From positions 28,097,001-28,161,000 of the forward strand of contig CM060831.1 in assembly GCA_030762175.1 (NCBI GenBank): DNA of 64,000 bases. The letters run 5' to 3'. A program made the position numbers and the translations under genes. Shown piece by piece: positions 1 through 14,700 of this stretch (the stretch's first letter is position 1; each line of letters starts with the position of its first letter). Source of the DNA: Metallyticus violacea (taxonomy: Eukaryota; Arthropoda; Insecta; Mantodea; Metallyticidae). Under the pieces are notes generated by a model. The model had not been told where the DNA came from. It saw nothing but the letters and a program-made list of their open reading frames with translations, and searched no databases.

Positions 1-1201
1 TGAATGGGAAAAAATCAAAGATAATGGTATTTAAAAAAGGCATAAAGTTAAAGAAAGATGAGAAATGGTGTATACAAGGTGAAACAGTATAAGTAGTGAA
101 GGAGTTTGATTATTTGGGGGTGAAATTTGCAAGTAATGGAAGATGGCAGGCACAGGTAAAATGTGCGCAAGTTAAAGACAAACAGGCTATGCGAGCTGTC
201 CAAATAAGTTTATACAGGACTCAAACATTACCTGTGAAATGGTTGGAGAGAGTATATGAGACAGTGGTAGAGGCAAGGATGTTGTGTGCAGTCGAGGTTT
301 GGGGAGTTGAAGAGGGGTGGATGTGGTACACAGAATGTTTTGTAGGAAATTACCCAAGTGTTCTCAGAGAGGTTAGTTTGCTTGAATTAGGAAGGATGGG
401 GAGGAAAGGATTGTTATACAGAGATCAATCAAGTATTGGTATTGTATTCTCAAATAAGACAGCTCAAATATATTAAAGGAATGTTTGAAATATAAAAAAG
501 AAGTTTTGGAAGGGAAGAGTTGGTATGGGGAGATGAGGAAGGTACTTGAAGCAGGTTTGGGGAAGATATACAGAGCAGGTGATAGTAATGTTAATGGATT
601 TTGGAAGATAGTGAGACAGGATAGAAGATTCTGAAAAGCAAGAGATTTGGCTAGTTTAGATGATAAACGTTCCTTGGTAGTATTTAAAAGAATCAAAAGA
701 GAATTGGGGACGAAAGAAATGTATTGAAATTTGTGATCAAATAAGTAGATTAGATTGGGCATCTATGCATACAGGAGTACTCCTGAAAGGATATAGAGGA
801 GACGATAATGATAGATGTAGTATGTGTGGGGGAGAAGTTCGTGTGTCCCATTATTATTGGAATGCGAGAAAGTCAAATGGTGGTGGGAAAACATTTGGGA
901 CAGACAACGAAACAATTTAAAGGATTTAGTGTTAAATAAAATGTTAAGTAACAAGAGTGTAAAAAACAGCCAGAAAATGGGAGAGTTTTAGGTAAAGTTA
1001 AAGAGAAATGGGAATGAAATAGGAAGAAAGTAAAAGGTTTCTTACAGTCAGACAACCACGTGGTTAACGAGATAGGAAACTGTATTTTGGAGGATGCTGC
1101 TAGGATCTAGAGTAAAAAGAGTAATAATGTATGTAAAGATATAGTTGTTATTGTAAATTAAGAATATATTGTAACAAACTGTAAAGTTAATTGTGGAATA
1201 A
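1..1201 (+). mobile_element. LINE (non-LTR retrotransposon) 3' fragment, family A
   Basis: Broken frames encode the end of a LINE reverse transcriptase: a KKSK block near position 10-20, EFDYLGVKFASNGRWQAQ at about 100-150, LPVKWLERVYETVVEARM at 228-285 and SLLELGRMGRKG at about 375-410. Near 815-870 lies the CxxC...H zinc-knuckle end of the polyprotein (RCSMCGGEV). The same blocks in the same order recur at 29.7-30.56 and 50.2-52.5 kb. Several stops and frameshifts make this copy dead. The left end runs off the window. Confidence 0.8.
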
Positions 1202-2630
1202 ATTCAATTCATATACCACGGAAATCTCTTTAATGTTTCTCTACTGTCAGAGATTTATTCCTAAAGAGGTGACTCGTAAAGAAGCTATTTATGACCCAAG
1301 CTTCTAGTTTAAACACCAACTGTATAAGGGTTAATTTATATATAGAAATTGTTCTTCCACATTAATAGTGTGTAGGGCATTATTTGGAAATGTGTCGATT
1401 AGATTATTTCTCTATATCACTATGAGAATGCTCTACAGAGTTGTTACAGAATAAGTACTGCTTTAATAAAAGCTAAAATGTTGTATAAACACAAACATAA
1501 CAAAGTATGAACTTTTAATATTTTAAAATAAATTCTGCAATGTTATCTATAATTAATTCAACCATTAGTTAAGAATGCACTTTTCTACATTTTAAATACT
1601 ATTCTTTGGCTTCTGAATTCTTTTAAAATATAACACATGATAAGAGGGAAGGGACTTTGCAAAATATATAATTCTTAATGAATTTAAGCTTAATATTTCT
1701 GCTGCTAATCACAATACAATGCAAACATAATTTAACTTCTCCAGTAGATAAAATACATTAAAATGCTTAAAAACACTTCCATGGTCTCACCCCAGAGTGA
1801 AACGTTAACAGTATTTTATCATTTTATTAATATTTTAAATGTTTTTAACCTAAACTGTTTCCTTGTTCATTGGGAGTGAGGCTACTGAGGTGTTTTTTAA
1901 GCATTTTAAAACATTTAATTTACTGGAGATTTTATACTCATTTTCACTGTGTTGATTCCTCAATATATTAGAATTGGAATAATTTAACTTATTTTAATTC
2001 AAATATTGCTATGTGAATACTAATTTAAATGCTGTAACTGTAATTCATGAATGTATTTGATTATCATGTATGGAAAATGTGTATTCTAATTTTGTTAGTG
2101 GTGAAAGAATGCTGCCATTGCTTCACTTCTCATGATTAATAATTTACTGTCTTAGAACCAATCAACTGACTGCTTGCTTATTTCACATTAAGTTAATTTT
2201 ATTGTGTTCAAATGTTTTCCAAAATGAACACTATTGTTTCATCTACTAATACAGTAAAGTTAGTGCATATGGCTCATAAGCATTGCCAAGTCACATTTAT
2301 CTATAAGTATTAAAATCAACGGATGAAGAATGGAATCCTTGTGCTACACAATTTGAGTTACTTCCTTTCTGAAAAAAAGTTACCCCAGTTTTAATGCATA
2401 TTCTCCAATTGCTCCTTCCCTCAAGAATGAAAACACCATTCTTGTAGTTGTTCTAACACCATCTATCAGTTTTGCATGATATCTTTTTGTGCTAACATGC
2501 ATAATGCCCTATTTTAAAATAAAATATACCGCTTTTCATAAATCTCTTTAAAATGATATATTAATACATTATGTACATAATTATATATGTTGTATTCAAA
2601 GAAATGCTCAGAATGGGAGTATGTTCATAC
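1202..2630. other. AT-rich stretch, nothing recognised
   Basis: This lies downstream of PISD exon 7 on its strand and is presumably intron. At 1735-1935 the AAAATGCTTAAAAACAC stretch and GTGTTTTTTAAGCATTTTAA are inverted copies, suggesting a worn foldback element with arms at about 1744-1775 and 1888-1925. No exon or transposon protein was found. Confidence 0.4.
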
Positions 2631-2791
2631 CTTATCACAGTAAACACGAATGGAACCAACGTTGGTTGCACCAACTGCTGTTAGTGAAAAGAAGCCATGC
2701 TTCCAATGCCCAACATACACAACCCTCTCATTCAGGCTGAATAGGCCAGGGATCCACTGGGCTATGGATGGACTTACACTCAGCAGGTCAC
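2631..2791 (-). CDS. PISD: PISD exon 7 (GATNVGS block), last exon in window
   Basis: The exon follows TTTTCAG and encodes a segment with [18 protein letters not shown] and [12 protein letters not shown], ending at a codon boundary before AAG|GTATGA. A donor at its end shows that at least one more exon follows. I searched the minus strand from 2630 to 1 for the LGST processing motif and found none. Confidence 0.95.
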
Positions 2792-5700
2792 CTGAAAATG
2801 CAAAATATTATGTTGTTTGAAGATTGTAAGAAAAATTATAAAAAACAAGTTACTTTATAATATGTTTTAATAACTATAGCATATTGTTAATATTAATTTA
2901 ATTTGGAATCGAACACAGTGAAACACCTATTAATAATCTCTTCTGAGTTGGATGTTTAGAACACTATTTCGCTTAAGTGAAACCATAAAGCATTCTAAAC
3001 ATCTGACTCAGAAGAGATTATAGCTATAACATATTTCACTTATTAAATTGAGTTTTTATGTGGCAACTGCTATTTAATTGATTAAAGCATTAGTAGCACT
3101 TAATAAGTTGAAGTGGACCATTGAGTTCAAACAGTCATGAAAGCTTGTAAAAGGCCTACTAGTGGATGGCAAAAATCTACCACTATACTAGAAATTATCA
3201 AAATTGTGGCAATATAGCAGTGAAGGATCAACATGTCAGAAATTCTGAAGCTGTAGGTATTTCAGGAAAATGGTTATTTTACATTTTGAGGGAGGAATTA
3301 TGCATGAAAAAATTTATCTGCAACATGGATGCTGTGGTTGTTGACCCCTGATCAAAGCAAATCAGAATATAAATATTTGAGCAAAGTGTTGACATTTTCA
3401 GAGAAACTCAACTGATTTAATCCTCAATTCGTTACCAAAGATGAAATGAATGTACTACTACACACCAAAAACCAAACAATGGAAGCATCATAATTTTCCA
3501 CCACTAAAGAAGGTCAAATATGTTCAGTAGTTGAGAAAATCATGACATTAGTAATAGAAAAACACCTATTACTGGAGTATATGGTGATAACCTTTTGTAA
3601 CCACCACGAGTGGCCAAGGTCATTAAGGTGCGGACTCATGAGCAGGAGATCTAGGGTTTGAATCCCGCCAGGACCATCCTCCCTGTCTGAGGTTTTTTTT
3701 CCAGTCCTCATAAATGGCAAATGGCAAATGGCAAATGCTGGGGAGGTACCCTAAACTCATGCCTGAAACGTTTCCTTCCTTAAAAAATTCCTTTCCTAAT
3801 ATATAATTTCGTTTTGTATCATCAGTGTTCCACCACCTGCGGTACCCGAGTAGTAAAAAAGGCAATAAAGATTATTAAAAAAAATTGTACCAACTAAAGG
3901 CAAAAATAAGCCAGAAAAGATATGGTTTATCAAAGAAGAAAGTGATCTTGCTTCAAGACAATGTTCATCATCACTTGTATCATTGTAATGTGAAAATCAA
4001 TTAACTGGATTATGATTTGATGCTACATCTGCCTTATTCTTCAGATTTGGCTTCATTGGATTTGCATCTCTTCCCAAAGCTAAGAAAATTCCTCAGTGGG
4101 AAGAAATTTTCATCTGATGAACAAAGCATCAGTTGAGGACTATTTTGCGGGCCTGGAGGAATCTCATTTCTTTGATAGGATATTTAGAACATTACTGGAC
4201 AAAGTGCACTAGTGTCAAGTGAGCCTGTTGAGAACTAAAAAAAATTTCTAAGAGTCAGCTTTTATTTTGTGCTTCATTCTGAAAACTTTTAAATGACCCT
4301 CATATGAGGTTAGTTTGATAAGTAGCCTGGGATATTAAAGAGAAAAAGTTCAGTCTTACAATGTACTTTACTTTTTGATAGGCCCCTTGAAGTTCAATGC
4401 ATTTGCTCCATTTCTCCAGGATCATAATTCCCTTATGAAAGTGGGTTTCTTCAAGGCCCTCCAAATACTCGTTTATCTTTTGTATGACCTCTTCATTTGA
4501 CTTAAATTTGTGTATGTCCAGGAAAGTTTTATGTTTCTGGAACAGATGGTAATCCAAGGAAGCAAAATCATCTGAATAGGGTGAATGAAGAAGCATTTAA
4601 AATCATAATTTGGTCAATTTGTCCTGGGCAATGCAACTTGAAAACACTGGCGCATTTTCGAGGTGAAATAACACCTTTTTGGCTATTCATAGATGTTTTT
4701 CACTGTGATCACTGTCTTTAGTCTCTACAAAAGTGATGCGTGGTATTCTTCAGTAATCGTTTTCTTTTTCTCCAAGTAGTCAATTAAGATAATTCCTTTT
4801 TCATCCCAAAAAACTGAAGTCATCACATTTCCAGAAAATGGAATGCAATTCACCTTTTTGGAGCTGGTTCAATATGTTTCATTTCTGGCGTATATTAATG
4901 AATCCACATTTCATCCATCGTCACAAAATGCTGTAAAAATTGGATGAATTCTTCTTAAACATTTCCAAGCAATCAGTCAATGTTAACATGCAATTTCACT
5001 TTTGCTTCAGAGTGAACAGATGCACTCATCTTGCACAATATTTTTTCTTGCGTAATCCATTAAACAAAATAAAATAAACCTGCCTAGTTGAGATGCTCTT
5101 GGCATCTACTAACTTGTGCACTTGACTAGTCATCACTCAAATAATATCATGGAAAAAAAATTTTTAAAAATTGTAAATCTTTAAAAAAGTTTTCATATGG
5201 AATTAACACAGTGAAGCTCATGTGAATTCAATCTGTCGTCTTAACACTCTTCATGCTTCACTAACCTTAAAATTATACGGAACCAGTTTCAAAGATATGC
5301 TATTTCCATCTTCGGCCGTGGACAACTGGTGTGAAAGGTTGTTGTTACGTAGTATCAGAAGAAATGTTCCCCTCTGGTGAAACTTTTATGAACTTAAACT
5401 TGATATTTTCTTCTTTCAGAATGTCAAAATTCATCAAATGATCCTTATGTTTGTAGATGTAAATCTTTTCCCAAATATCCAATTCTACTGGCCCCTGTAC
5501 AGCTCTCAATAATTCAACTTTTTTCTTTATATCATGATTTTCGGTCCAAAAGTGATATGCCACGGCTGATTTTTCTATTTGTTTGTATTTTAAATTCCTC
5601 ACATGTTCTTTTAGACGTATCCCCACATTCCTCTTGTTTTTCCTATGTACATCTTATCACATTCAGCACATGAAATCTTGTAGATTCCTGCTTTTTTTTC

Positions 5701-8700
5701 CTTTGGGGTATTATCTGTAGTATTGTCTTTCAAAACGTTGTTTAGACTAAATGTATTAGTGGAGCCAATTTTATATTAACATCTTTAAATATTTTTTGAA
5801 ATTTATACATCACTGTTGGGTTATATCTAAAATTTTTAAAGGACATTTTTCCTTTAACTGTTGATAATGTAGTCCAATTTTCAATTCTTTTCTTCTTCTG
5901 GAATTTTTTAATCTTATTATGTATTAAGCCTTCATTAAAACCATTTAAAATTGCTATTTCTTTAATTTTTTTATATTCCATGTTATATTCTTCTTTACTG
6001 ATTGGCAAATTGATCAATCTGCATATCAGACTATTAAAAATTGCATGTTTGTGAGCCATAGGATTAAAATCATTTTCTTTGATATAATTATCTGCATGTG
6101 TGTCCTTTCTATATATGCCAAATTTAAAGTTTTCTTTACTTTTTATAATTTTAATATCCAAAAAAGGCAGCATATTTTCTGTTTCTATTTTAAGTGTGAA
6201 TTTTATATCTTTATCTTGAATATTCAAAATCTTTAGTGCATCTTCAATTAACTTTTTATTAACTATGGCAAAAATATCATCAACATATCTGTACCATCAC
6301 TTAAAGAAGTGTGGAAAGGCTGAAGTAATGTGTGTTTCAAAATTACTCATGTAAAGATTTGCCAGAAAAAGAGATAGAGGACTGCCCATGGTCAAGCCTG
6401 TTTGTTGTTTACAAAAATGTTTTTCAAATGTAAAATATGACTGATTAATACAAATGTTTGTCAGATGTATGTACTCTTTTCTGCATGTTTCATTGATTCC
6501 TATTTCCTTTAACCATTTTTTTAAAATGATTAAAAGCTTTTCTCTAGGTATACTGGGGAACAATGAAATCACATCAAATGACACTAGTGTATCTGAAGGT
6601 AATAATCTAATATCCTTTATTTCTTCAATTAATTGAATAGAATTATTTATGCTTCTGTTTTTGAACTTTGGTAATTCATTGAATCTGTCTGATAGCCATT
6701 TTGCTAGGAAATATGTGGGGGTGTTAATATTGTTTATGATTGGTCTCATGCTCATTACTGGTTTGTGAATTTTTGGCAAGCCATATATATTTGCTATTAT
6801 TGGATTATTTGTGATTAATTTATATTTACTTGTATCTGGAATAATTGTGCTTTTTCTTATAGCTTCATTAACTATTTTCAAGCATTTATTCAATGGATCT
6901 GATTTGACTTTGGTAAATTCTTTTTTGTTCAATAAGTTTAACATGCTAGTGGTATACTGTTCCTTATCTAGGATTACTATTGTATTTCCCTTATCTGCTT
7001 TTTTATACACTACTCCTTTTGAGTTAAAGCTCCAGATAATATTTTTGTAATAGTTAATTCTGATAGGTTTCTTTTTGTTCATTTCTTTTAAGACTTTTTC
7101 TGATTTTATCCTAATTCTATGCTTATATTAGTTTGTTAAGTTATTCATAGCTATTTCAAGATCTGCCACATGTTCTTCTACATTATTTGAAAAGTCTACA
7201 CAGGTTTTTAGACCTTTGTTGAGGAATGCTGTTTCTTGTTGGTTAAAAGTTTTGTGAGATAAATTTACTATATAATTTGGCTTTGGTTCTGATCTACAGA
7301 TTTTCTTTGGCTTTTGATTTAAGTTATTAAATTTTTCTTGTGTATGTTTACTTTTTTCTTTACTTTCCATTCTATATGATCCAGTGCTTTCCTTAACATG
7401 TTATCCCAAATGACGTAACTTAACTTTTTGGTAATTACTAAATATTTTTCATACATTTGAAGACCTATATTGGTTAATGTTTTGCCTTTTCTATCTGTAT
7501 CACCTTCTTTTCTGCTGCTAATTGCTCCGTGCTATTACGATTAAATTTCACTGTTCTTCTTACGAATTTTGGACATATATGATTTTTGAGACATACGTTA
7601 AGGAAACATCTAATTGAGATTAAAAGTCTACTTTTTTCTTTCAGTTTGATATAGTTTTTTATATCTATTTTCATATGATCAAAATCTGTATTAAAATTCA
7701 TAATGTTACGTAATGTATCCATGTTGGCAACAACTCAAGTCTTGTTCCGTAGGCTTGAAGCCTACTAATTAAAATTTTTTAAAAATTGTAAATCTTTAAA
7801 AAAGTGTTCATATGGAATTAACACAGTGAAGCTCATGTGAATTGAATCTGTCGTATTAACACTCTTCATGCTTCACTGACCTTAAAATTATATGGAACCA
7901 GTTTCAAAGATATGTTATCTCCATCTTCGGCCATGGACAACTGGTGTGAAAGGTTGTTGTTATGTAGTATCAGAAGAAATGTTCCCCTCTGGTGAAACTT
8001 TTATGAACTTAAAATTTATATTTTCTTCTTCTGGAATGTCAAAATTCATCAAATGATCCTTATGTTTGTAGATGTAAATCTTTTCCCAAATATCCAATTC
8101 TACTGGCCCCTGTACAGCTCTCAATAATTCAACTTTTTTCTTTATATCATGATTTTCAGTCCAAAAGTGATATGCCACCGCTGATTTTTCTATTTGTTTG
8201 TATTTTAAATTCCTCATAAGTTCTTTTAGACGTATCCCCACATTTCTCTTAGTTTTTCCTATGTACATCTTATCACATTCAATACATGAAATCTTGTAAA
8301 TTCCTGCTTTTTTCTCCTTTGGGGTATTATCTGTAGTATTGTCTTTCAAAATCGTTGTTCAGACTAAATGTAGTAGTGGGAGCCAATTTTATATTAACAT
8401 CTTTAAATATTTTTTGAAATTTATACATCACTGTTGGGTTATATCTAAATTTTTTAAAGGACATTTTTCCTTTAACTGTTAATAATGTAGTGCAATTTTC
8501 AATTCTTTTCTTCTTCTAGAATTTTTAATCTTATTATGTATTAAGTCTTCATTAAAACCATTTAAAATTGCTATTACTTTAATTTTTTTAAGATTTTGAA
8601 TATTCAAGATAAAGATATAAAATTCACACATGAAATAGAAACAGAAAATATGCTGCCTTTTTTGGATATTAAAATTATAAAAAGTAAAGAAAACTTTAAA

Positions 8701-11700
8701 TTTGGCATATACAGAAAGGACACACATGCAGATAATTATATCAAAGAAAATGATTTTAATTCTATGGCTCACAAACATGCAATTTTTAATAGTCTGATAT
8801 GCAGACTGATCAATTTGCCAATCAGTAAAGAAGAATATAACATGGAATATAAAAAAATTAAAGAAATAGCAATTTTAAATGGTTTTAATGAAGGCTTAAT
8901 TCATAATAAGATTAAAAAATTCCAGAAGAAGAAAAGAATTGAAAATTGGACAATATTATTCACAGTTAAAGGAAAAATGTCCTTTAAAAAATTTACATAT
9001 AACCCAACAGTGATGTACAAATTTCTAAAAATATTTAAAGATGTTAATATAAATCGATTCCCACTAATAGATTTAGTCTAAACAACGTTTTGAAAGACAA
9101 TACTACAGATAATACCCCAAAGGAGAAAAAAGCAGGAATTTACAAGATTTCATGTGCTGAATGTGGTAAGATCTACATAGGAAAAACTAAGAGGAATGCG
9201 GGGATATGTCTAAAAGAACATATGAGGAATTTAAAATACAAACAAATAGAAAAATCAGCCGTGGCATATCACTTTTGAACCAAAAATCATGATATAAAGG
9301 AAAAAGTTGAATTATTGAGAGCTGTACAGGGACCAGTAGAATTGGGTATTTGGGAAAAGATTTACATCTACAAACATAAGGATCATTTGATGAATTTTGA
9401 CATTCCAAAAGAAGAAAATATCAATTTTAAGTTCATAAGTGTTTCACCAGAGCGGAACATTGCTTCTGATACTACGTAACAACAACCTTTTCACACCAGT
9501 CATCCACGGCCGAAGATGGAGATAACATATCTTTGAAACCAGTTCCGTATATTTTTAAGGTAAGTGAAGCATGAAGAGTGTTAAGACGAGATTTAATTCC
9601 TCTTGAGTTTCACTGTGTTAGTTCCATATGAAAACTTTTTTAAAGATTTACACTTTTTAAAAAAAATTTTAATTTAAGTAACTGAAGACTGAAGCAACCA
9701 GAAGAAAAATGTATTAGCAAATAATAATTGCCTATGGGAGAAATAAGACTCTGTATAACTAAAATGCCAATAAACTGGCTTAAGAAAGTTTATAATACAG
9801 CAGCAGAGGCTAAATGCTGTATGGAGTAGAACTATAGGGATATGATGCATGAGAAAATGTAAATATTATTCATAAAGAATTTTGTCACCCAAGCTTGGAC
9901 CTGCTTGTGTCATTAGCCAAATGGGCTGCAATGGTCAAATTGCAAACAGTAACAAGGGGAGGATAATAGAGAATATTGAAATCTTGGTTTAAAATTACAA
10001 GATAAAATGATCTGAATATTAAAATGTAGTCATGCTACATAAACTGAAAAGGGAAAGTACCTGGTTTTCAAATATAAAGACAATCTTAGTGGAATATGGA
10101 AAGAGAGATACTTGGAGAGAGAAAAAGAGGGGTTAAAGAGGACATTTTTGAAAAAAGGAAAAATAGGGTGGAGGATATGCAAAAACAAAAAATATTTATT
10201 TCTTTTACCAATAAGAAATCCCTATTGCTTTACAGGGAACTGAAAAGTTAATTGAGAAGAGAAAAACATGTGGAAGTCTGCAGCAAAACATAGGTTTCAC
10301 TTGGACCACAGCAACAATGACAAAATTGAGAGATATAAGAAGGAACAATGATATAGAGAACTGTTCTTTGTGTAGTTTTTGAATCAAAAACTACACTGGT
10401 AATTAACACAGATTTAGAGGAAAAAATTATGGCCAAAAAGTGGATTGATCAGACATAAGAAGTTCCAAAAAAAAGGATTTTGAGTTCACAGGAGGCAAAA
10501 TTATTAAAATGTTAGGAGAATGTCTGGGTGAAGTGCAAGAAAAAATATGAGGAAAATAAGTGACTTAAACTGGAAGAACAGTATAAAATTTTACTTTAGT
10601 TTGCAATTCTCCAAAATAGATGTCACAGATGTGTATTAGTGATCTAGTTAGTAATTATAAAGGGTCACAATATATCTGAAAGTTACTCACCTGGAAAATG
10701 TCTGCGGAATGCTATGTTCCAGTCAACAGGGGAATGAAAACGATGATAGTCACCAGGAGCAAGGTATACAGCACACTGGTACAGTCGATTCTTCCTATTC
10801 TTCAAAAGGGACTGCTGGTACTCACAAGCACTCACATTAGCTGCCGCTGTTGAGATATACAAAACATTTAAAAATATTATGTACAAAGGAGCTTTTTTAA
10901 ATCATTCTTGGACTAATGTTTGTGTTAGTGAAATGCATGCATTTCCATGTTACTTTCTCAAAAACTGAAACTCTGATTATACTAATTGTTTTGCCTATAC
11001 AAGAACATGCTGAAACTTATATTTTTGTTGCTACATAGATAACAAAATAAATTAGCCAGTATTCATATTGTCTGACTTTTCCATTATCATGTACATAATT
11101 TCCAATGTAACAAACAGGGTCTTTACAGAAAATAAAAATTTATAAAAAGGGATATACTAATACATATGTAGAGCATGAAATAAGCATGATAAGCAAAATT
11201 ACACATCAATAAATAATCTAAACTTGTTCAGTATGCTATATAGTAATATTTTATTTGGCATTGTATGTATACAACTGTTACAATTCTCATTTTTATGGAT
11301 AGTTCTACATTAAGAGTGAGTTTAACAACAATATGTACTACTCAAATATGGACCCAAAAAAATACACAATTTACCATGCACAGAAATTACTATTTTAATA
11401 ATTTACATACCAACACAAGCACATGAAGGACCAATATCTTTAGAATCACTCTTGTCTTTCCAGGTAGGAGGGCCTAAAAATGCCTGCAAAGAGTAAGTTA
11501 CTCCTTTTACCTGTTCAACCTTGCAAGTGCTAACAGGACCAAAACTGATAATACACCCGTCTGCAGGGGAAACCTGTACAGAAATCACATGGTCTAAATC
11601 AATGACTTGAAAAGAATAAGTGTGTATAAATAACTATATGTATCAATAAAGACAGATAAAAACGTCAAATATGTAAACCAGCACTTATATCTCTTTTTTG

Positions 11701-14700
11701 GAATAAGCATGATATATGGCATGCAGAGTAAATATAAAGTGGAATATTTTTAACAATTTTACTGAATCAATGAACATATACAAAAATAACGTGTTACTTT
11801 TGTACATAGCTTATTAATTTAGAAACAAATTTTTTCCATTGATTTAGAAAACTTTCGATTTCCTTCTCCAAGAATGATCAGAATGATCACAGCCAGTTGT
11901 TTACAAACTTCTCTCACTCTACACAATCATCGAATCACTATCCTCCGAATGGTCCGAGCAAATAATAGTTATAGTGCAATAAATCTGGACTGTAAGGTAG
12001 ATGTTCTAGTAATGTCCACTAAATTTCTTCCAACTCATTACATGTTAAAGCAACTGTATGATGTCTTCCATTATTGTGGAAAACAAGTCTCAGATTTATG
12101 GCACTTAAAAAACCACAAGTCTGAAAGAGGAGGCCTTTGAGCAAACTTTTTTGGTCATTTCATGCTTTGAATTGAATGGGATGCTGATTACCTGAGATGT
12201 TAAAGAACATCCATTAATAAATTTCTCCTTTACCAACACAGTTTACTCTTCTTCTGCCATTCCATGCTTGCTTACTTGTTTAGATTCAAGGATAAAAGTT
12301 AAATTGCAAGTTAGAGTATGGAGCAGAAAATACTCACCTTCCTTTTCACAAATAATAAGGATTCTTTCACATACTTCAAAATGGGCATGTTTTGTTCCTG
12401 GGTTAGCAAACAAAGCCTATATCTGCCAGACACTAACCACTGATGATAGATTCACTTCTATTGCTTATTTCTATTGTTAATGCCATTTCCAAAACCATTA
12501 TGTGCCTATCTGCTTCAATAATGTCACGAACGGCAAAAAATGCTTTTTCTTTGATCCTTATTCATGGCTGTTCATTGGTATGGCTAGTTTTCTACACCTT
12601 TCCATCGTGACAAAAATCTTTCATATACATGCTCTTAAAAATTTCATTTTGAAGTTGCTCATCTGCATCAAATTGCTAAAGTTATGAAGAAAACTACTAA
12701 AGATATTTTTATATTAAATTTGATCAAACAAGAGATCTAGAGATCATGAAACAAATATTCATTTATATTTTCTCACCTAAATGATGGGATTACATTATGG
12801 GGGAAACATTACAAAAAATAATAAAATAACTGAAAGTATTTAAAAGTTGCATTAAAGAATAATGAGAATGGAGGGAGGGACTCAAGTAATCCAGAATCTT
12901 GCAAAATTAATTTTAATAGGTATATTAAAGGATGTAATTTAGCAAAGCATGAAAATATGCATAGCCTTAGCACAAGCACAAAGAAAATATGATACCCTCA
13001 ATATAATTCAAAATATAATTCTTTTTTGTACATATTAAAAAAAAAAAGATATAATGGTGCTGGACAAAAGGTGTATTTATCAAATCTGCCACTATTAATA
13101 ATTTCATTAATACGAGGTGGATTTTAGCACAGTTGCATGTTTTATTTCTTAGTTCCAAACCACAAGCACCATTTTATTAATGCATTTCATGTTGGTTTAA
13201 ATAGTGGAGATTTTCACAGTGAAATATAGTATAATATATCAAATTATTTATGAGGAATTCACTCAAATGTCACTAATTTTGTTCCACTTATTTGTACACA
13301 TTTCGAAACTTATTGCCTTCATCATCAGCATGGTTCCACAGTTCCATTTCATGTTATTTGCAAACAAAGGACAATATTTTATAGTGCATTATATTCTTAT
13401 TTTAGTGGTAGTGTACAGTTCACTTAAAGCAAATTTTATTACTTTGTCCAATCTGGAATATTATATCCCAATTTCAGAATATGGAAAATCAAAATAATAA
13501 AATACAGAAGAATCTAAGATGTAATGGTGCCTTTGATGTAAAAGTCTTATTCCCCAGCATCCCAATAGAAAATCTTACACAAATGTTGCGGAAATGAATT
13601 AACCTTCTTAAATTTACAAATGGAAGAAACACAAGACTTTTAAAACTTACTAACATATACATTCAGCAAAATTTCTTTTAGTTTTAACCAAACATTTTAC
13701 AAGTTTCTTTTCTAGCAATGGGTAACCCTTTGTCTCAGTCATGAGCTCCTGTCACTAAAGCCTTCCCATTCATTTTCAAGACATGGTATAGATGTATAGA
13801 CAACATGTTTGCAGTAATACCAAAAAAATTTTCAACAGATGCTTTGAATCTCCTTAATTAACAAAATATATCTATACGTTTTACCATGTAGGGGGAGAAA
13901 AATGGTTATATTCCTAGATTTAAAATTTATAAGAAATGCAGACAGACTGAACTTTGGAATTAATAGAAAAGACACACACACGCACTCCCACACAAATATG
14001 TGGTGTTCTACAACTTGGAACACAATAATTAACATCCTACCCACAAAAAAGTAGGTTGTCAACAGATAATTAATACAGCAATAATCAATGGTTTCACAAA
14101 CACATAATAATAAAAATTATCAATAAATATAAAAGAATAAAAATTTTATAGTCAGGTTTCCACACAGAAGAACATCAAGGAAAGATACAAATACAAAAGT
14201 TTCACATATCATTCAACATACAACAAATTCAATTGGATATTCAAAGAACATGGCATATAGTTAGCCCCAAAGAGCAAATATAATATCAAAAATTTACTAA
14301 GTTCCACAGTAAAAGATCAACAGAATAGAAATCAGGAACTTACAAAATTAAATGTACAGATTGCAATAAAAAATACATCATAAAAATGAAGAGAAATTTA
14401 GAAATTCTGAGAAAGGAACACTTTAGAAATATTTGTTTTAAAAAAAATTGATAAATCAGCAGTGGAAGTTCACTTTTGGACCCAAAACCACAAAATTAAA
14501 CCAGAGGCTAAAATGCTAAAATATCTTCATAACCCAATAGAGCTATTTACTTGGGAAATAATGTTCGTCCTGAAATATAGCAAAAATTTAATGAATTTTG
14601 ATGTTCCACCCACAGATGAATTCAGCATATTCCTATTCGAACCATCGCAGACCACCACAGAGGCACTTTGGGATCCAGCCACCATATCAATTACAGCTGT

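Noticed and set aside
6045..7050. Several plus-strand hydrophobic frames that look like membrane proteins
   Set aside because: They are antisense shadows of the PLE reverse transcriptase; the AT-rich reverse strand gives Phe/Ile-rich frames.
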